Part shown: piece by piece, positions 1 through 9,002 of the stretch
Layout: the number at the start of each line of letters is the position of its first letter
Numbering within the stretch: the first letter of the stretch is position 1
Source: JAENVT01 sp963805445
Lineage (GTDB): Bacteria > Actinomycetota > Acidimicrobiia > Acidimicrobiales > Ilumatobacteraceae
DNA length: 64,000 nucleotides
Direction: 5' to 3'
Assembly (NCBI GenBank): GCA_963805445.1
Contig: CAWDUI010000009.1
Span: 62,001 to 126,000, forward strand
Translations under genes and position numbers: made by a program
The notes under the pieces: generated by a model
Told to the model about the DNA's origin: nothing
Databases searched by the model: none
Seen by the model: only the letters and a program-made list of their open reading frames with translations

Positions 1-893
1 ATCTCGAGGGTCATGCCGTACGCCGCGGCGGGCATGCCGCCGCCGATGGTCTTGCCGATCACGAAGAAGTCGGGCTCGAGGCTCCATGCTGTCGTCGCGC
101 CGCCGGGTCCGACGCAGATCGTGTGCGTCTCATCGATCGCCAGCAAGGTGCCGTACTGGCGCGTCAGCCGGCGCAGCGCCTCGTGAAAGCCGGTGTCGGG
201 CATGACGATGCCGATGTTGGTCAGCGCCGGCTCGGCAAGCACGCAGGCGATGTCACCCACGGCCAGCGCCGCTTCCAGCGCGGCGACGTCGTTGAACGGG
301 ACGACGACCGTGGTGGTCGAGGGGTCGAAGGCGGCGCCGATGTTGCCCGGCCGCTGCACCGTGCGGCCGTCGGCATCGAGCGTGGCCAACGCCTCGTCGA
401 CCGAGCCGTGGTAGCACCAGTCGAAGACCAGCACCTTCGGCCGGCCGGTGAGATGGCGGGCGAACCGCAGCACGAAACGGTTGGCGTCGGTGGCGGTCAT
501 CGCCATCTGCCAGACCGGCAGTCCGAACCGCCTGCACAGCTCGCCGCCGACCCATGCCGCGTCGACCGATGGCAACATCGTGGTGATGCCCCGACTGGCC
601 TGGGCATGCAGTGCGTCGGCAACCTGGGTGAGGCCGTGTCCCGTCATCGCGCCGGTGTCGCCGAGGCAGAAGTCGATGTAGTCGAGGCCGTCCGCGTCGG
701 TGAAGTGGGCGCCATGGGCGATGTCGAAGAACACGGGGAACGAGCCTGGCCAGCGGGTCATCCACGCCATGGGCACCCCGCCCAGCAGGTTGGCCTGGGC
801 CTCTTTGGCAAGCACGGACGACCGTGGATGGGTGGCGATGAAGCGTCGTTCCTCCTCAGCGTGCCGGGCACGAAGTACTTGTCGTTCAATCAT
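1..893 (-). CDS. Class III aminotransferase (GSA-aminomutase-like), 3' end beyond window
   Basis: The frame is open from an ATG at 893 down to the window edge, about 297 codons without a stop, so the C-terminus is missing. The start reads MIERQVLRARHAEEERRF. The fold of the pyridoxal-phosphate class III aminotransferases is recognisable: an early glycine-rich region (LLGGVPMAW), an aspartate motif LLAIDETHT near residue 255, and the PLP lysine in VIGKTIGGGMP near residue 282. It resembles glutamate-1-semialdehyde aminomutase relatives rather than HemL itself, so the substrate is unknown. Two further family members lie at 33.8-36.7 kb. A dispersed repeat lies about 110 bp upstream of the start. 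The family call is firm; the substrate is not. Confidence 0.85.
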   Translation of the reverse strand, partial: MIERQVLRARHAEEERRFIATHPRSSVLAKEAQANLLGGVPMAWMTRWPGSFPVFFDIAHGAHFTDADGLDYIDFCLGDTGAMTGHGLTQVADALHAQASRGITTMLPSVDAAWVGGELCRRFGLPVWQMAMTATDANRFVLRFARHLTGRPKVLVFDWCYHGSVDEALATLDADGRTVQRPGNIGAAFDPSTTTVVVPFNDVAALEAALAVGDIACVLAEPALTNIGIVMPDTGFHEALRRLTRQYGTLLAIDETHTICVGPGGATTAWSLEPDFFVIGKTIGGGMPAAAYGMTLE

Positions 894-1001
894 GAAATCC
901 AGTATCAACGATTGAATCGCTCGTTGTCCAGTTGATTCTCGGAGAATTAGTTAGTCGAGATCACGCGCTTGGTCGACGATCGCTGAATCCGCCAACAGAT
1001 C

Positions 1002-1100
1002 GGTCGGGCGCGATTTCGGTATTGCTGGTACTCACACCGAACCCAACCAGGCTCAACGGGTTCGATTTCGGTAGTGGGAGTACCGAGATCGCGCCATACG
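1002..1100 (+). repeat. Dispersed ~100-bp quasi-palindromic repeat, copy 1
   Basis: This intergenic block matches the reverse complement of 41912-42010 at roughly 88% by eye, including a 40-bp central run (1042-1081) with no differences. Its ends form imperfect inverted repeats: GGGCGCGATTTCGGTA on the left and TACCGAGATCGCGCC on the right. It fills most of the 312-bp gap between the aminotransferase start (893) and the ABC permease stop (1206). It could be a MITE-like non-autonomous element or a structured leader. Nothing else is recognised in the gap. Confidence 0.8.
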
Positions 1101-1205
1101 AGTTGGTGGCTCGACCGGCGAGAAGGGCGCACTGAAGCGGCGATCTGTCTCCGTGGTTCGTCCCCTCCGCAGGTTCGCGGACGGCGCAACGCTGGCTGTT
1201 GCGGA

Positions 1206-2021
1206 CTAGTCAGCGAGCTTGGCCAGGCTGCGGTACGCAAAGGTCAGGGTCAGGGCGCTCATCCCCACGATGGCGGCCAGGCCGCCCCAAGTGTCGTGCC
1301 AGGTCACCTCGCCCAGCCAACCTTCGCGGCCGAGCCGCAAGATGTTGGTGAACGGGTTGACGTGGGCCACCGAGTGCAGCCAGCCGGTCATCACGTTCAG
1401 CGGCGCCTGCGCGTTGCTGAGGAAGATTGCGTTGAACAGCGTCAGTTGCATGAGGGCCGCGGCACGCATGTCGCCGAAGCGGTACGCCAACCCGAGCCCC
1501 CACCCGGCGGCGATCGTGGCCACCCCGAGACCGGCGATGTACAACGTGACCAGGCCGACCAGGCCGTCCGTCAGCTTGGCCCCGAACAGGAACCCGACGA
1601 TCAGGGCGCAGCTGATCACGATCAGCACCCGGATCCAGGCGGTGAACAGCGGGCCGATGATCAGCGACAGCCGCGGCGACGGCGCCATGCGGAGACGGTC
1701 GAAGAAGCCGCTCTCGATGTCGCGAACCGTGCTGAATCCCAGACCGACCCCGCTGAAGCCAGAGCCCATGCAGCACGCGAATGGCAGGTACCAGTTGACC
1801 GACCGGTCGGTGGGGAAGCCGGGAATCTTGGTGATCGCAAAGAACGTGCCGCTGAACGCAATGGTCTGGAAGATCGGCATTGCCAGTGCAGGGAAGAACG
1901 CCGAGGGGAGCCGGCGGATGTTGCGCAAGCCACGCAACGACAGCCCACGCGCCGAGCGCATGGTTGCGCCGCCACGAGCCTGGCCGGATGTGCCGTCGAA
2001 CGCGGTCGTGACGAGACTCAT
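1206..2021 (-). CDS. ABC-2 type transporter permease (second permease)
   Basis: This 271-residue protein is an inner-membrane permease of the ABC-2/DrrB family. It has about six hydrophobic segments and the family signature just after the second (STVRDIESGFFDRLRMAP, near residue 95). The start ATG overlaps the stop of the preceding permease in an ATGA (2018-2021), so the two are translationally coupled. Together with the gene before it, it would form a heterodimeric export channel powered by the ATPase at 2845-3863. The substrate is unknown; DrrAB relatives export lipophilic drugs or lipids. Confidence 0.9.
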   Translation of the reverse strand: MSLVTTAFDGTSGQARGGATMRSARGLSLRGLRNIRRLPSAFFPALAMPIFQTIAFSGTFFAITKIPGFPTDRSVNWYLPFACCMGSGFSGVGLGFSTVRDIESGFFDRLRMAPSPRLSLIIGPLFTAWIRVLIVISCALIVGFLFGAKLTDGLVGLVTLYIAGLGVATIAAGWGLGLAYRFGDMRAAALMQLTLFNAIFLSNAQAPLNVMTGWLHSVAHVNPFTNILRLGREGWLGEVTWHDTWGGLAAIVGMSALTLTFAYRSLAKLAD

Positions 2022-2848
2022 CGTGATGCCAATCGTGAGGAGAGGGTGCGCATGGCCAAGGCGATCGAGACCACGCCGATCGCCGTCGGCACGAGCAGCG
2101 CCGCGGCGACGTGCCGGGCGGTGAAGCCATCGGTCACCAATCCACGGATGCCTTCGACCAGATGCGACACCGGGTTGACGTTGGCGATGACCTTGTAGGC
2201 GCCTTGCATGGTCTCGCGGGGGAAGAACGCACTCGAGAAGAACAGGGCGATGAACAGCAGTGGAAAGCTGCCCTGCACGGCTTCCGATGAACCCGTCTTC
2301 AACGCCATCGCCGCAGTGAACCCACCGATTGCCATCCCCGTGAGCCCGCCGCAGATCACGATGATCACCACGCCGGGCACGCCGGCGGCGATGCGGACGC
2401 CGAACGGGAGCAGGACGAGGATGAAGAACAGGGCCTGGAACGCACCGAACATCGCTGCGCCCGCCAGTCGTCCGACGAGGATGCTGACGCGCGATGTCGG
2501 CGTTGCCAGGAGCCGGTCGAAGAAGCCCTGCTCGATGTCGGTCGCCAGTGCGGCACCACCGGTGACGCTGCCGAACAGCACGCCCTGCACGACGCTGCCG
2601 GCGAGCGAGAAGTCGAGGAAGTTGTCGACCTTCGGGAAGTTCGGCAGGTTGATCGCCCTCCCGAACGAGGATGTGCCGAGGGCGGCGAAGAACAGCGGGA
2701 AGATCAGCGACGGGATGACCAGCGCCGGCTGGCGGACGATCGCTATCACCGACCGCTTCGACATGGCGACGGTTTGCGACCACCACAACCCTCTGGCCTG
2801 CACGGGTGGAGCAGGGGTCATCGGGGTCGCCAGGACTGCGGTGGTCAT
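2018..2848 (-). CDS. ABC-2 type transporter permease (first permease)
   Basis: This 276-residue membrane protein belongs to the ABC-2/DrrB family. A short cytoplasmic N-terminus precedes six predicted membrane helices, and the conserved segment DIEQGFFDRLLATPTSR sits near residue 110. The start ATG at 2848 overlaps the TGA of the ATPase frame (2845-2847), and its own stop overlaps the next permease, giving a tightly coupled three-gene operon. The gene is intact although the ATPase upstream is frameshifted. The substrate cannot be told from sequence. Confidence 0.9.
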   Translation of the reverse strand: MTTAVLATPMTPAPPVQARGLWWSQTVAMSKRSVIAIVRQPALVIPSLIFPLFFAALGTSSFGRAINLPNFPKVDNFLDFSLAGSVVQGVLFGSVTGGAALATDIEQGFFDRLLATPTSRVSILVGRLAGAAMFGAFQALFFILVLLPFGVRIAAGVPGVVIIVICGGLTGMAIGGFTAAMALKTGSSEAVQGSFPLLFIALFFSSAFFPRETMQGAYKVIANVNPVSHLVEGIRGLVTDGFTARHVAAALLVPTAIGVVSIALAMRTLSSRLASR

Positions 2849-3863
2849 TTGCTGCGACCCTTCTTCCGACCGGTCTTCGTGCCCGGCGCCGGTCCACCAG
2901 CGTCGGTCATGGCGCTGGACGCACCTTCGAGGCGGTAGCCGGTCGATTCGGCGAACACGTCGTCGAGGCTCGGCTCGTTGAGCTCGAGGTGGTTCACCTT
3001 GATCCCGGCCTCGTCGAGGGCGCGCACGACGTCGGTGACGGCTCCGGCACCGCCGGCCAGGCCGACGCCCAGGCTGCCTTCTGCCGTGGTGCGCAACTCG
3101 CCGAAGCGGGCCAACACGATCGCGAGCCGTCAAGGCTTGGGTCGCGGCCACCGAGATCAACAGCGTCGGAGCACCGACGGCGGCCTTCAATGCCGTCGGT
3201 GTGCCTTCCTGGACGATCTTGCCGTGGTCGATGATGGCGACGCGGTCGGCAAGCTGATCAGCCTCTTCGAGGTATTGCGTGGTCAGCAGCACGGTGGTGC
3301 CTTCGCCGTTGAGCCGGCGCACCTCCTCCCACAAGGTGATGCGGCTCATCGGGTCGAGGCCCGTAGTCGGTTCGTCGAGGAACAGCACTGTCGGCTGGTG
3401 GATCAGGCTCAGCGCCAGATCGAGGCGGCGGCGCATCCCACCCGAGTAGGTGCCGACACGACGATCGGCCGGCGCCGATCAGCCCGACTCGTTCGAGCAG
3501 TTCGTCGGCGCGGGGCTTCACCTGTGCCACGGGCAGCCCGTACAACACGGCCTGCAGGCGCAGGAGCTCGTTGCCGGTCATCAATGGATCGATCGCCGCG
3601 TCCTGCAGGGCGACACCGATGTTGCGACGTACATCGTTGGCCTGGGTCACGACGTCGAATCCGGCCACCTGCGCGCTCCCCGATGTCGGCTTCAGCAACG
3701 TGGTGAGCATGCGGATCACGGTGCTCTTGCCCGCCCCATTGGGACCGAGGAAGCCGAAGATCTCGCCCTCGTGCACCTCGAGATCGACGCCGTCGACCGC
3801 CTTGACCGCGCCGAAGTGGCGGACCAGGCCATGGGCGACGATGGGAGGTTGGTTGGTGATCAT
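2845..3863 (-). pseudogene. DrrA-like ABC transporter ATP-binding protein, two frameshifts
   Basis: This is the ATPase of the exporter, read from ATG at 3863 (MITNQPPIVAHGLVRHFGAV). Walker A (GPNGAGKST) is near residue 40. The frame then breaks around 3462-3478, just before the signature, which resumes in another frame as YSGGMRRRLDLA followed by Walker B LFLDEPTTGLDP. A second break near 3119-3127 leads to the usual C-terminal domain ending RKKGRSK. Each break is a net gain of one base. Dropping one C from a TCG restores the family sequence (ADRRVGTYSGGM, and AIVLARFGE). All motifs are otherwise preserved, so sequence error is as likely as a true pseudogene. Confidence 0.8.
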
Positions 3864-3881
3864 GGATGGTTAGCTTGCACT

Positions 3882-3889
3882 AAATATTT
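3882..3889. promoter_or_regulatory. AT-rich palindrome between exporter and MarR genes
   Basis: AAATATTT sits between the divergent ATPase (3863) and MarR (3892 or 3928) starts, in otherwise GC-rich DNA. A TTGACA reading toward the ATPase lies at 3895-3900. This is the expected place for autoregulation by the MarR protein. Binding is inferred. Confidence 0.35.
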
Positions 3890-3891
3890 GG

Positions 3892-4329
3892 GTGTGTCAA
3901 ACTTATTGGGTGCCGGACGCCGAACGTATGCCCACCGAGGGGCTCGACGAGGCACTGGCGCTGGTCATCGCCCGTATGCGCGACATCTGGCACAAGCGGA
4001 TGCGCGCCATCGACCTCACTCCGCCGCAGTCGATCGCCATGCGCAAGCTGCTCGACGGCCCGTTGTCGATGGGTTCGGTTGCCGAGGTGTTGTCGTGCGA
4101 TGCATCGACGCTCACTGGCATCGCCGACCGGCTCGAGGAGCGCGGACTGATCGAACGTCGAGTCGATGCCGGCGATCGACGTGTCAAGTTGCTGGCGCTC
4201 ACGGCGCCTGGCCGCGATCTGGTCACGTCCATCGATGGCCCGTTCACGGCCGAGATCCCGGGCTTTGCGTCACTCTCGGAGAGTGAACGAGCCGAACTGA
4301 CGCGATTGCTGTTTCGGCTGTTTGCCTAG
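3892..4329 (+). CDS. MarR family transcriptional regulator
   Basis: This 145-residue (or 133-residue) winged-helix regulator has the MarR core: helices around LTPPQSIAMRKLL, the recognition region VAEVLSCDASTLTGIADRLEERGLI, and the wing RRVDAGDRRVKLLALT. The GTG at 3892 has no ribosome-binding site. An ATG at 3928 (MPTEGLDEALALV) fits the family length better, so the start is uncertain. It is divergent from the drug-type ABC exporter, the usual layout for a repressor of an efflux operon. Its stop overlaps the convergent molybdoenzyme gene by 4 bp. Confidence 0.88.
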   Translation: MCQTYWVPDAERMPTEGLDEALALVIARMRDIWHKRMRAIDLTPPQSIAMRKLLDGPLSMGSVAEVLSCDASTLTGIADRLEERGLIERRVDAGDRRVKLLALTAPGRDLVTSIDGPFTAEIPGFASLSESERAELTRLLFRLFA

Positions 4330-6647
4330 GGCGACGAGTGCGCCGCTTGGATGGCGTTCCACACACGCTCGGCCGTGCACGGCATGTCGATGTGACGCAC
4401 CCCGAGGTGGGCGACTGCGTCGACGACCGCGGACTGCACGGCGGGTGTCGAACCGATCGTGCCGCTCTCGCCGATGCCCTTGGCCCCCAACGGGTTGATG
4501 AACGTCGGCGTCTCCATGTGCACGATCTCGAAGCTCGGTAGCTCGGCCGCTGAGATGAACGCGTAGTCGGCCAGGTTCGACGTGATCGGGTTGGCGTCGC
4601 TGTCGTAGCGAACTTCCTCGAGCAACGCCTGGGCGGTCCCCTGAGCCACGCCGCCGTGGATCTGGCCCTCCAGCAGCAACGGGTTCAGCATGGTCCCGGC
4701 ATCGTCGCAGGCAATGTGGCGAAGGTGGCGTACCTCACCCGTCTCGATGTCGACCTCGACCACCGCCACGTGGGCGCCGAACGGGAAGGTGGGGCTCGAC
4801 GCCTGGAAGAAGGTCGCTGCCTGCAGCCCGTTGTCCAAGTCGTGGTCAACCTTGGCGGCCACCGCGAGTTCGGCCCACGACTTGGCGACCGCCGGCGTGC
4901 CGGCCACGTGGAACGATGCGGAGTCCTTGTCGAGCACGATGTCGGCCTCGTTGGCCTCCAGCATCTTGGCGGCCAACTTGCGTGCCGCGTCGACGAGCTC
5001 GCCCGAGACGGCCCACACGGCCGCGCCGCTGTGCTGCAGCGACCGCGAACCCATCGTGCCGAACCCTTTCGGCACCAGGTCGGTGTCACCCCAGACCACG
5101 TCGATGCTGTCCATCGGGATGCCGGTCTGCTCGTGGGCCAGCATGCTCCACGCGGTGACGTGGCCCTGGCCGTGCGGCGACGTGCCCGTGTACACGATCG
5201 CCCGGCCGTCGTCGAGCACCTCGATCTTGGCGTGCTCGCCGAACGGTTCGACACCACCGGTGATCTCGACATAGACGCTCACCCCGATACCGAGCTGTCT
5301 ACTGGACCCACTTGCACGTCGCGCCGCCTGCTCGGCTCGCAGCGCCGGGTAGTCGGCCGCCTCGAGGACTTTGTCGAGCGACCCTTCGAAGTCTCCGACG
5401 TCGTATGTCTGACCGATGACGGTGGTGTGTGGCTCGGAGAACTTGGGGATGAGGTTCCTGCGCCGCAGCTCGACCGCGTCCATGCCGAGCTCGGCGGCGA
5501 ACATGTCCATCATCCGCTCGGCTGCGGCGGTCGCCTCGGGCCGGCCGGCGCCGCGGTAGGCGGTGATCGGCGTCGTGTTGGTGACGACGCTCGTGGTTCG
5601 GCACTCGATGTTGGGGATGTCGTAGACGGCGGACGACATCGGGCGTGTCATGAACGGCGCCAGGATGGTGCCGATCTCGGCCCATCCGCCGCAGTCCTGA
5701 ATGGCGTGCAGCCGGTAATGGGTGATCTTGCCGTCGCGGTTGCCGCCGATCGTCACGTGCTGGATCTGGCCGCGTCCGTGACCGAGGGCCATCATCGACT
5801 CCGTTCGGTTCTCGCGCCACCGCAGTGGGCGGCCGACTCGCTTGGACAAGACCCCGAGGAGAACCTCTTCCGGATAGCAGGTGATCTTGGCCCCGAAGCC
5901 GCCGCCGACATCGGGCGTGATCACCCGCAGTTGCTCGCTGGTCAGGCCGTTACCGGCCATGATCGTGTCGCGGGCACCTTGCGCACCCTGGGTGCTGAGC
6001 CATTGGTACAGCCTGATCGCGCCGTCGTCTTCGGTGACCCAGGCGACCGCCGACCCGCGGACCTCGAGCGGGCACGGGGCGACGCGCTGGTTGACGAACC
6101 TCCCGCTGACCACCACGGGGCAGTCGGCAAAGTATTCGTCACCGGTGTTGTCGGGCATGCCGAGCGCGATGGTGTCGAACACCACGTTGCTGCCGGCGCC
6201 TTCGTAGAGCAAGGTGGTCGAGACCATCGCTGCCTCGGGATCGACGAGCGCTTCGAGCACGTCGTAGTCGACAACCACGTGTTCCAGCGCATCCTCGCCC
6301 TGTTGACGATCTTCGGTGATGATTGCGGCAATGGGCTCGCCGACGAAGCGCACCTTGTCGATCGCCAACATGCCGCGCGTGACAGCCGGGTTGAACGCGG
6401 ATGGCTCGACCTGCAGCCCGAGATCTGCGGCAGTGAAGACGCCGAGCACACCAGGCAGCCCCTGCGCCGCCGACGTGTCGATGCCAACGATTCGACCGTG
6501 AGCCACCGACGATCGCACGTAGGTCACGTGGGCGGCGCCGGCCAGCATCGGCTCATCGAGCAGGTCGTCGACGTACTTGCCGCCGGTGGTCAGGAACTTC
6601 GGGTCTTCCTTGCGAAGTACCCGGTTGCCGAGAATGCTTCCAGCCAC
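4326..6647 (-). CDS. Xanthine dehydrogenase/CO dehydrogenase family molybdopterin-binding large subunit
   Basis: This 773-residue protein belongs to the aldehyde oxidase/xanthine dehydrogenase superfamily. It begins GNRVLRKEDPKFLTTGGKYVDD, has the molybdopterin loop DVGGGFGAK near residue 250, and the AYRGAGRPEA motif near residue 360 that marks form II CoxL-like enzymes rather than true CO dehydrogenase. The catalytic glutamate is in GAKGIGESGTIGS near residue 725. The length is normal for the subunit. The FAD and 2Fe-2S subunits that usually accompany it are absent on both sides, so it either pairs with subunits encoded elsewhere or acts with an unknown partner. The substrate is unknown. 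Confidence 0.92.
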   Translation of the reverse strand: MAGSILGNRVLRKEDPKFLTTGGKYVDDLLDEPMLAGAAHVTYVRSSVAHGRIVGIDTSAAQGLPGVLGVFTAADLGLQVEPSAFNPAVTRGMLAIDKVRFVGEPIAAIITEDRQQGEDALEHVVVDYDVLEALVDPEAAMVSTTLLYEGAGSNVVFDTIALGMPDNTGDEYFADCPVVVSGRFVNQRVAPCPLEVRGSAVAWVTEDDGAIRLYQWLSTQGAQGARDTIMAGNGLTSEQLRVITPDVGGGFGAKITCYPEEVLLGVLSKRVGRPLRWRENRTESMMALGHGRGQIQHVTIGGNRDGKITHYRLHAIQDCGGWAEIGTILAPFMTRPMSSAVYDIPNIECRTTSVVTNTTPITAYRGAGRPEATAAAERMMDMFAAELGMDAVELRRRNLIPKFSEPHTTVIGQTYDVGDFEGSLDKVLEAADYPALRAEQAARRASGSSRQLGIGVSVYVEITGGVEPFGEHAKIEVLDDGRAIVYTGTSPHGQGHVTAWSMLAHEQTGIPMDSIDVVWGDTDLVPKGFGTMGSRSLQHSGAAVWAVSGELVDAARKLAAKMLEANEADIVLDKDSASFHVAGTPAVAKSWAELAVAAKVDHDLDNGLQAATFFQASSPTFPFGAHVAVVEVDIETGEVRHLRHIACDDAGTMLNPLLLEGQIHGGVAQGTAQALLEEVRYDSDANPITSNLADYAFISAAELPSFEIVHMETPTFINPLGAKGIGESGTIGSTPAVQSAVVDAVAHLGVRHIDMPCTAERVWNAIQAAHSSP

Positions 6648-6732
6648 GCGCTGACCTCCTGTGATACTTGTTCTGTGATGCTCGCTTTGTGATGCTCGCT
6701 GTTCAGCCGGCTGAGACTAGACGTACCGACGG

Positions 6733-6757
6733 AGCATGTGCGTGTGCATGTGCGTGC
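6733..6757. repeat. Alternating purine-pyrimidine tract
   Basis: This is a 25-bp GT/GC-rich tract (GCATGTGCGTGTGCATGTGC and on) of strict purine-pyrimidine alternation. It lies in the gap between the ftsB-like stop and the molybdoenzyme start. Such tracts can adopt Z-DNA under supercoiling. No function is shown. Confidence 0.5.
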
Positions 6758-6767
6758 GTTGGTGCAG

Positions 6768-7394
6768 TTACGGCGTGGCGACGGTCGTGGGGGAGACCTG
6801 GGTGTCTTGCGTCGTGACCGGAGCGACTGTGACCGGGCTGACCGGGGTGACCGGGGTGTTGCGAACGGCGATGATCTCGGCGATGGCGTCGTACGGCCAA
6901 CCCGTTGGCAACGTCAGGGGAGCGTTCGGGGTCGCCAACACCGAGATCCGCTGCTCGCCGATGCTGACGAGACCGACCTCCTGGCGTGCAGCCTCTTTGA
7001 TGCCGTCGGGTGTTTGCAGACGGGCGACGTCGCCGGCGAGTTGCGCATTGGCGTTGTTGAGCACCGCCAGTTCATTCTGCTTGCGAGCCAAGTCGTCGCG
7101 TTGCTGCAGCCAACTCTTGACCGGCAAGACGAACAGCGAGGCGATCAATGCCGCCGCGATCACGACCGCGAACAGCGAGAAGACGAGGCGCTTGCCGCGG
7201 CCCTTGACGAGGCGCTTGTCCTTCTGGATCGGCCGGGTGAACTCGGCGAATCCGGAGGATTCGACTGGTCCGGGCGATCCGGTCGATCCGGGCGATCCGG
7301 TCGATCGCGAGGCGTGGGCGCGAGCCGGTGCCCGCGTCGCGTCGCGAGGACGCTGAATGCACGTGGTCCGATGTCCGTCGCTCACGGCGGACAT
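6768..7394 (-). CDS. Septum formation initiator family protein (FtsB/DivIC-like)
   Basis: The 208-residue bitopic membrane protein has a disordered Ser/Gly/Pro-rich N-terminus containing a GSPGSTGSPG repeat (DNA repeat near 7265-7310). One transmembrane helix follows near residues 70-90 (LVFSLFAVVIAAALIASLFV), then a coiled coil (LQQRDDLARKQNELAVLNN). The next segment, VARLQTPDGIKEAARQEVGL, is typical of FtsB/DivIC, and the tail is Pro/Thr/Val-rich. It would act in the divisome with FtsQ and FtsL. Its position directly after enolase matches the Mycobacterium order eno-Rv1024. The long N-terminus makes the start uncertain. Confidence 0.85.
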   Translation of the reverse strand: MSAVSDGHRTTCIQRPRDATRAPARAHASRSTGSPGSTGSPGPVESSGFAEFTRPIQKDKRLVKGRGKRLVFSLFAVVIAAALIASLFVLPVKSWLQQRDDLARKQNELAVLNNANAQLAGDVARLQTPDGIKEAARQEVGLVSIGEQRISVLATPNAPLTLPTGWPYDAIAEIIAVRNTPVTPVSPVTVAPVTTQDTQVSPTTVATP

Positions 7395-7501
7395 TCTCGC
7401 AGCCTCACCCGTCAGAACGCGGTCAATGGCATCTTTCGGGCTCGAACGCCCGCGTTGATGGGCGCCAAATGCGGCGCCGCAGCCGGGGTTCGGAACTGTG
7501 C

Positions 7502-8779
7502 TCAGCGCGGTGCGAGCGCGGCGCGACCTCGGTAGGCGGCGGCCTCCCCGAGGCCTTGCTCGATGCGCAGCAGTTGGTTGTACTTGGCGACCCGATCACT
7601 GCGCGCCGGCGCCCCCGTCTTGATCTGGCCGCAGTTGGTTGCCACGGCGAGGTCGGCAATCGAGACGTCCTCGGTCTCGCCGCTGCGGTGGCTCATGACG
7701 CTGGTGTATGCGTGACGTGAGGCCAGTTCGACCGTGTCGAGCGTTTCGGTCAGCGTTCCGATCTGGTTGACCTTGATCAGGACGCTGTTGGCCACCTTGC
7801 GATCGATGCCCATCTGCAGCCGGCTGCTGTTGGTCACGAACAGGTCGTCACCGACCAGCTGGATCTTGGCGCCGAGCGCATCCGTCAGCGCCGACCAGCC
7901 GTCCCAATCATCTTCGGCCATGCCGTCTTCGAGGCTGACGATGGGATACAAGCCGGCGAGGCGATCCCAATATGCAGCCAACTCGCCCGACGACAGCACC
8001 TTGCCTTCGCCCGGCAGGTGGTAGTTCCCATCGCGATAGAGCTCGCTGACGGCGGGATCGAGCGCGATCGCGATCTCGTCGCCAACCGCGTAGCCGGCCT
8101 TCTCGATGGCCTCGACGAGCAACTTGATTGCATCCTCGTTCGTGGCCAGGTTCGGGGCGAACCCGCCCTCGTCGCCGACCGCGGTCGACAGGCCGCGATC
8201 GTGGAGGAGCTTCTTCAACGTGTGATACGTCTCGGTGCCCCAGCGCAACGCCTCGGCGAAGCTCGGCGCGCCGACCGGCATGATCATGAACTCCTGGAAG
8301 TCGACGGAGTTGTCGGCATGCACGCCGCCGTTGAGGACGTTCATCATCGGCACGGGCAAGACGTGCGAGTTCGGGCCGCCCACGTACCGATACAAGGGAA
8401 GTTCGAGTTCGGCGGCCGACGCCTTGGCGACGGCGAGGCTCGTGCCGAGAATGGCGTTGGCGCCGAGTCGCGCCTTGTTGTCGGTGCCGTCCAGATTGCA
8501 CAGCTCGGTGTCGACCAGGCGCTGCTCGAGGGAATCGATGCCATTCAACGCCGTGGCGATCTCGCCGTTGACGTACCCGACCGCGGTGCGGACACCCTTG
8601 CCGAGGAACCGTGAGCCGCCATCGCGCAGTTCGACGGCCTCGTGCTCGCCGGTCGATGCTCCCGAGGGCACCGCGGCACGGCCGGCGGCGCCGCTCTCCA
8701 GCTCGACTTCGACCTCGACGGTGGGGTTGCCGCGCGAGTCGAGGATCTCGCGGCCGATGATGCTGACGATCTCACTCAT
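7502..8779 (-). CDS. eno: Enolase (phosphopyruvate hydratase)
   Basis: This 425-residue glycolytic enzyme converts 2-phosphoglycerate to phosphoenolpyruvate. The N-terminus is canonical (IIGREILDSRGNPTVEVEV), the substrate loop is PSGASTGEHEA near residue 40, and the C-terminal active-site signature is LIKVNQIGTLTETL followed by SHRSGETED. The length is normal. It precedes the FtsB-like gene on the same strand, as in other actinobacteria. No frameshift or missing residue is seen. Confidence 0.98.
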   Translation of the reverse strand: MSEIVSIIGREILDSRGNPTVEVEVELESGAAGRAAVPSGASTGEHEAVELRDGGSRFLGKGVRTAVGYVNGEIATALNGIDSLEQRLVDTELCNLDGTDNKARLGANAILGTSLAVAKASAAELELPLYRYVGGPNSHVLPVPMMNVLNGGVHADNSVDFQEFMIMPVGAPSFAEALRWGTETYHTLKKLLHDRGLSTAVGDEGGFAPNLATNEDAIKLLVEAIEKAGYAVGDEIAIALDPAVSELYRDGNYHLPGEGKVLSSGELAAYWDRLAGLYPIVSLEDGMAEDDWDGWSALTDALGAKIQLVGDDLFVTNSSRLQMGIDRKVANSVLIKVNQIGTLTETLDTVELASRHAYTSVMSHRSGETEDVSIADLAVATNCGQIKTGAPARSDRVAKYNQLLRIEQGLGEAAAYRGRAALAPR

Positions 8780-9002
8780 ATCGCGCTCGAGGGTACTCGC
8801 TCAAGCTCCGGGCGAACCTGCCGATGATTTGGACGTGGATGCGAAGCAGTGTCAACCGTCATGGCCCTCCCCTTCGTTGGCACCACCTGATGCAGGCCTG
8901 GTTGTGCCGCCGGTGAAGGCCGTCCCCCTGGCCTCGGTGCTGGATCCGTTGCCTCCGGCATCATTCGTGGAGCCGGTCCCGACCCCCTTCACGGGTATCT
9001 CG

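Noticed and set aside
4656..6692. 678-codon open frame on the plus strand
   Set aside because: Antisense to the well-supported molybdopterin large subunit, with no recognisable domain.
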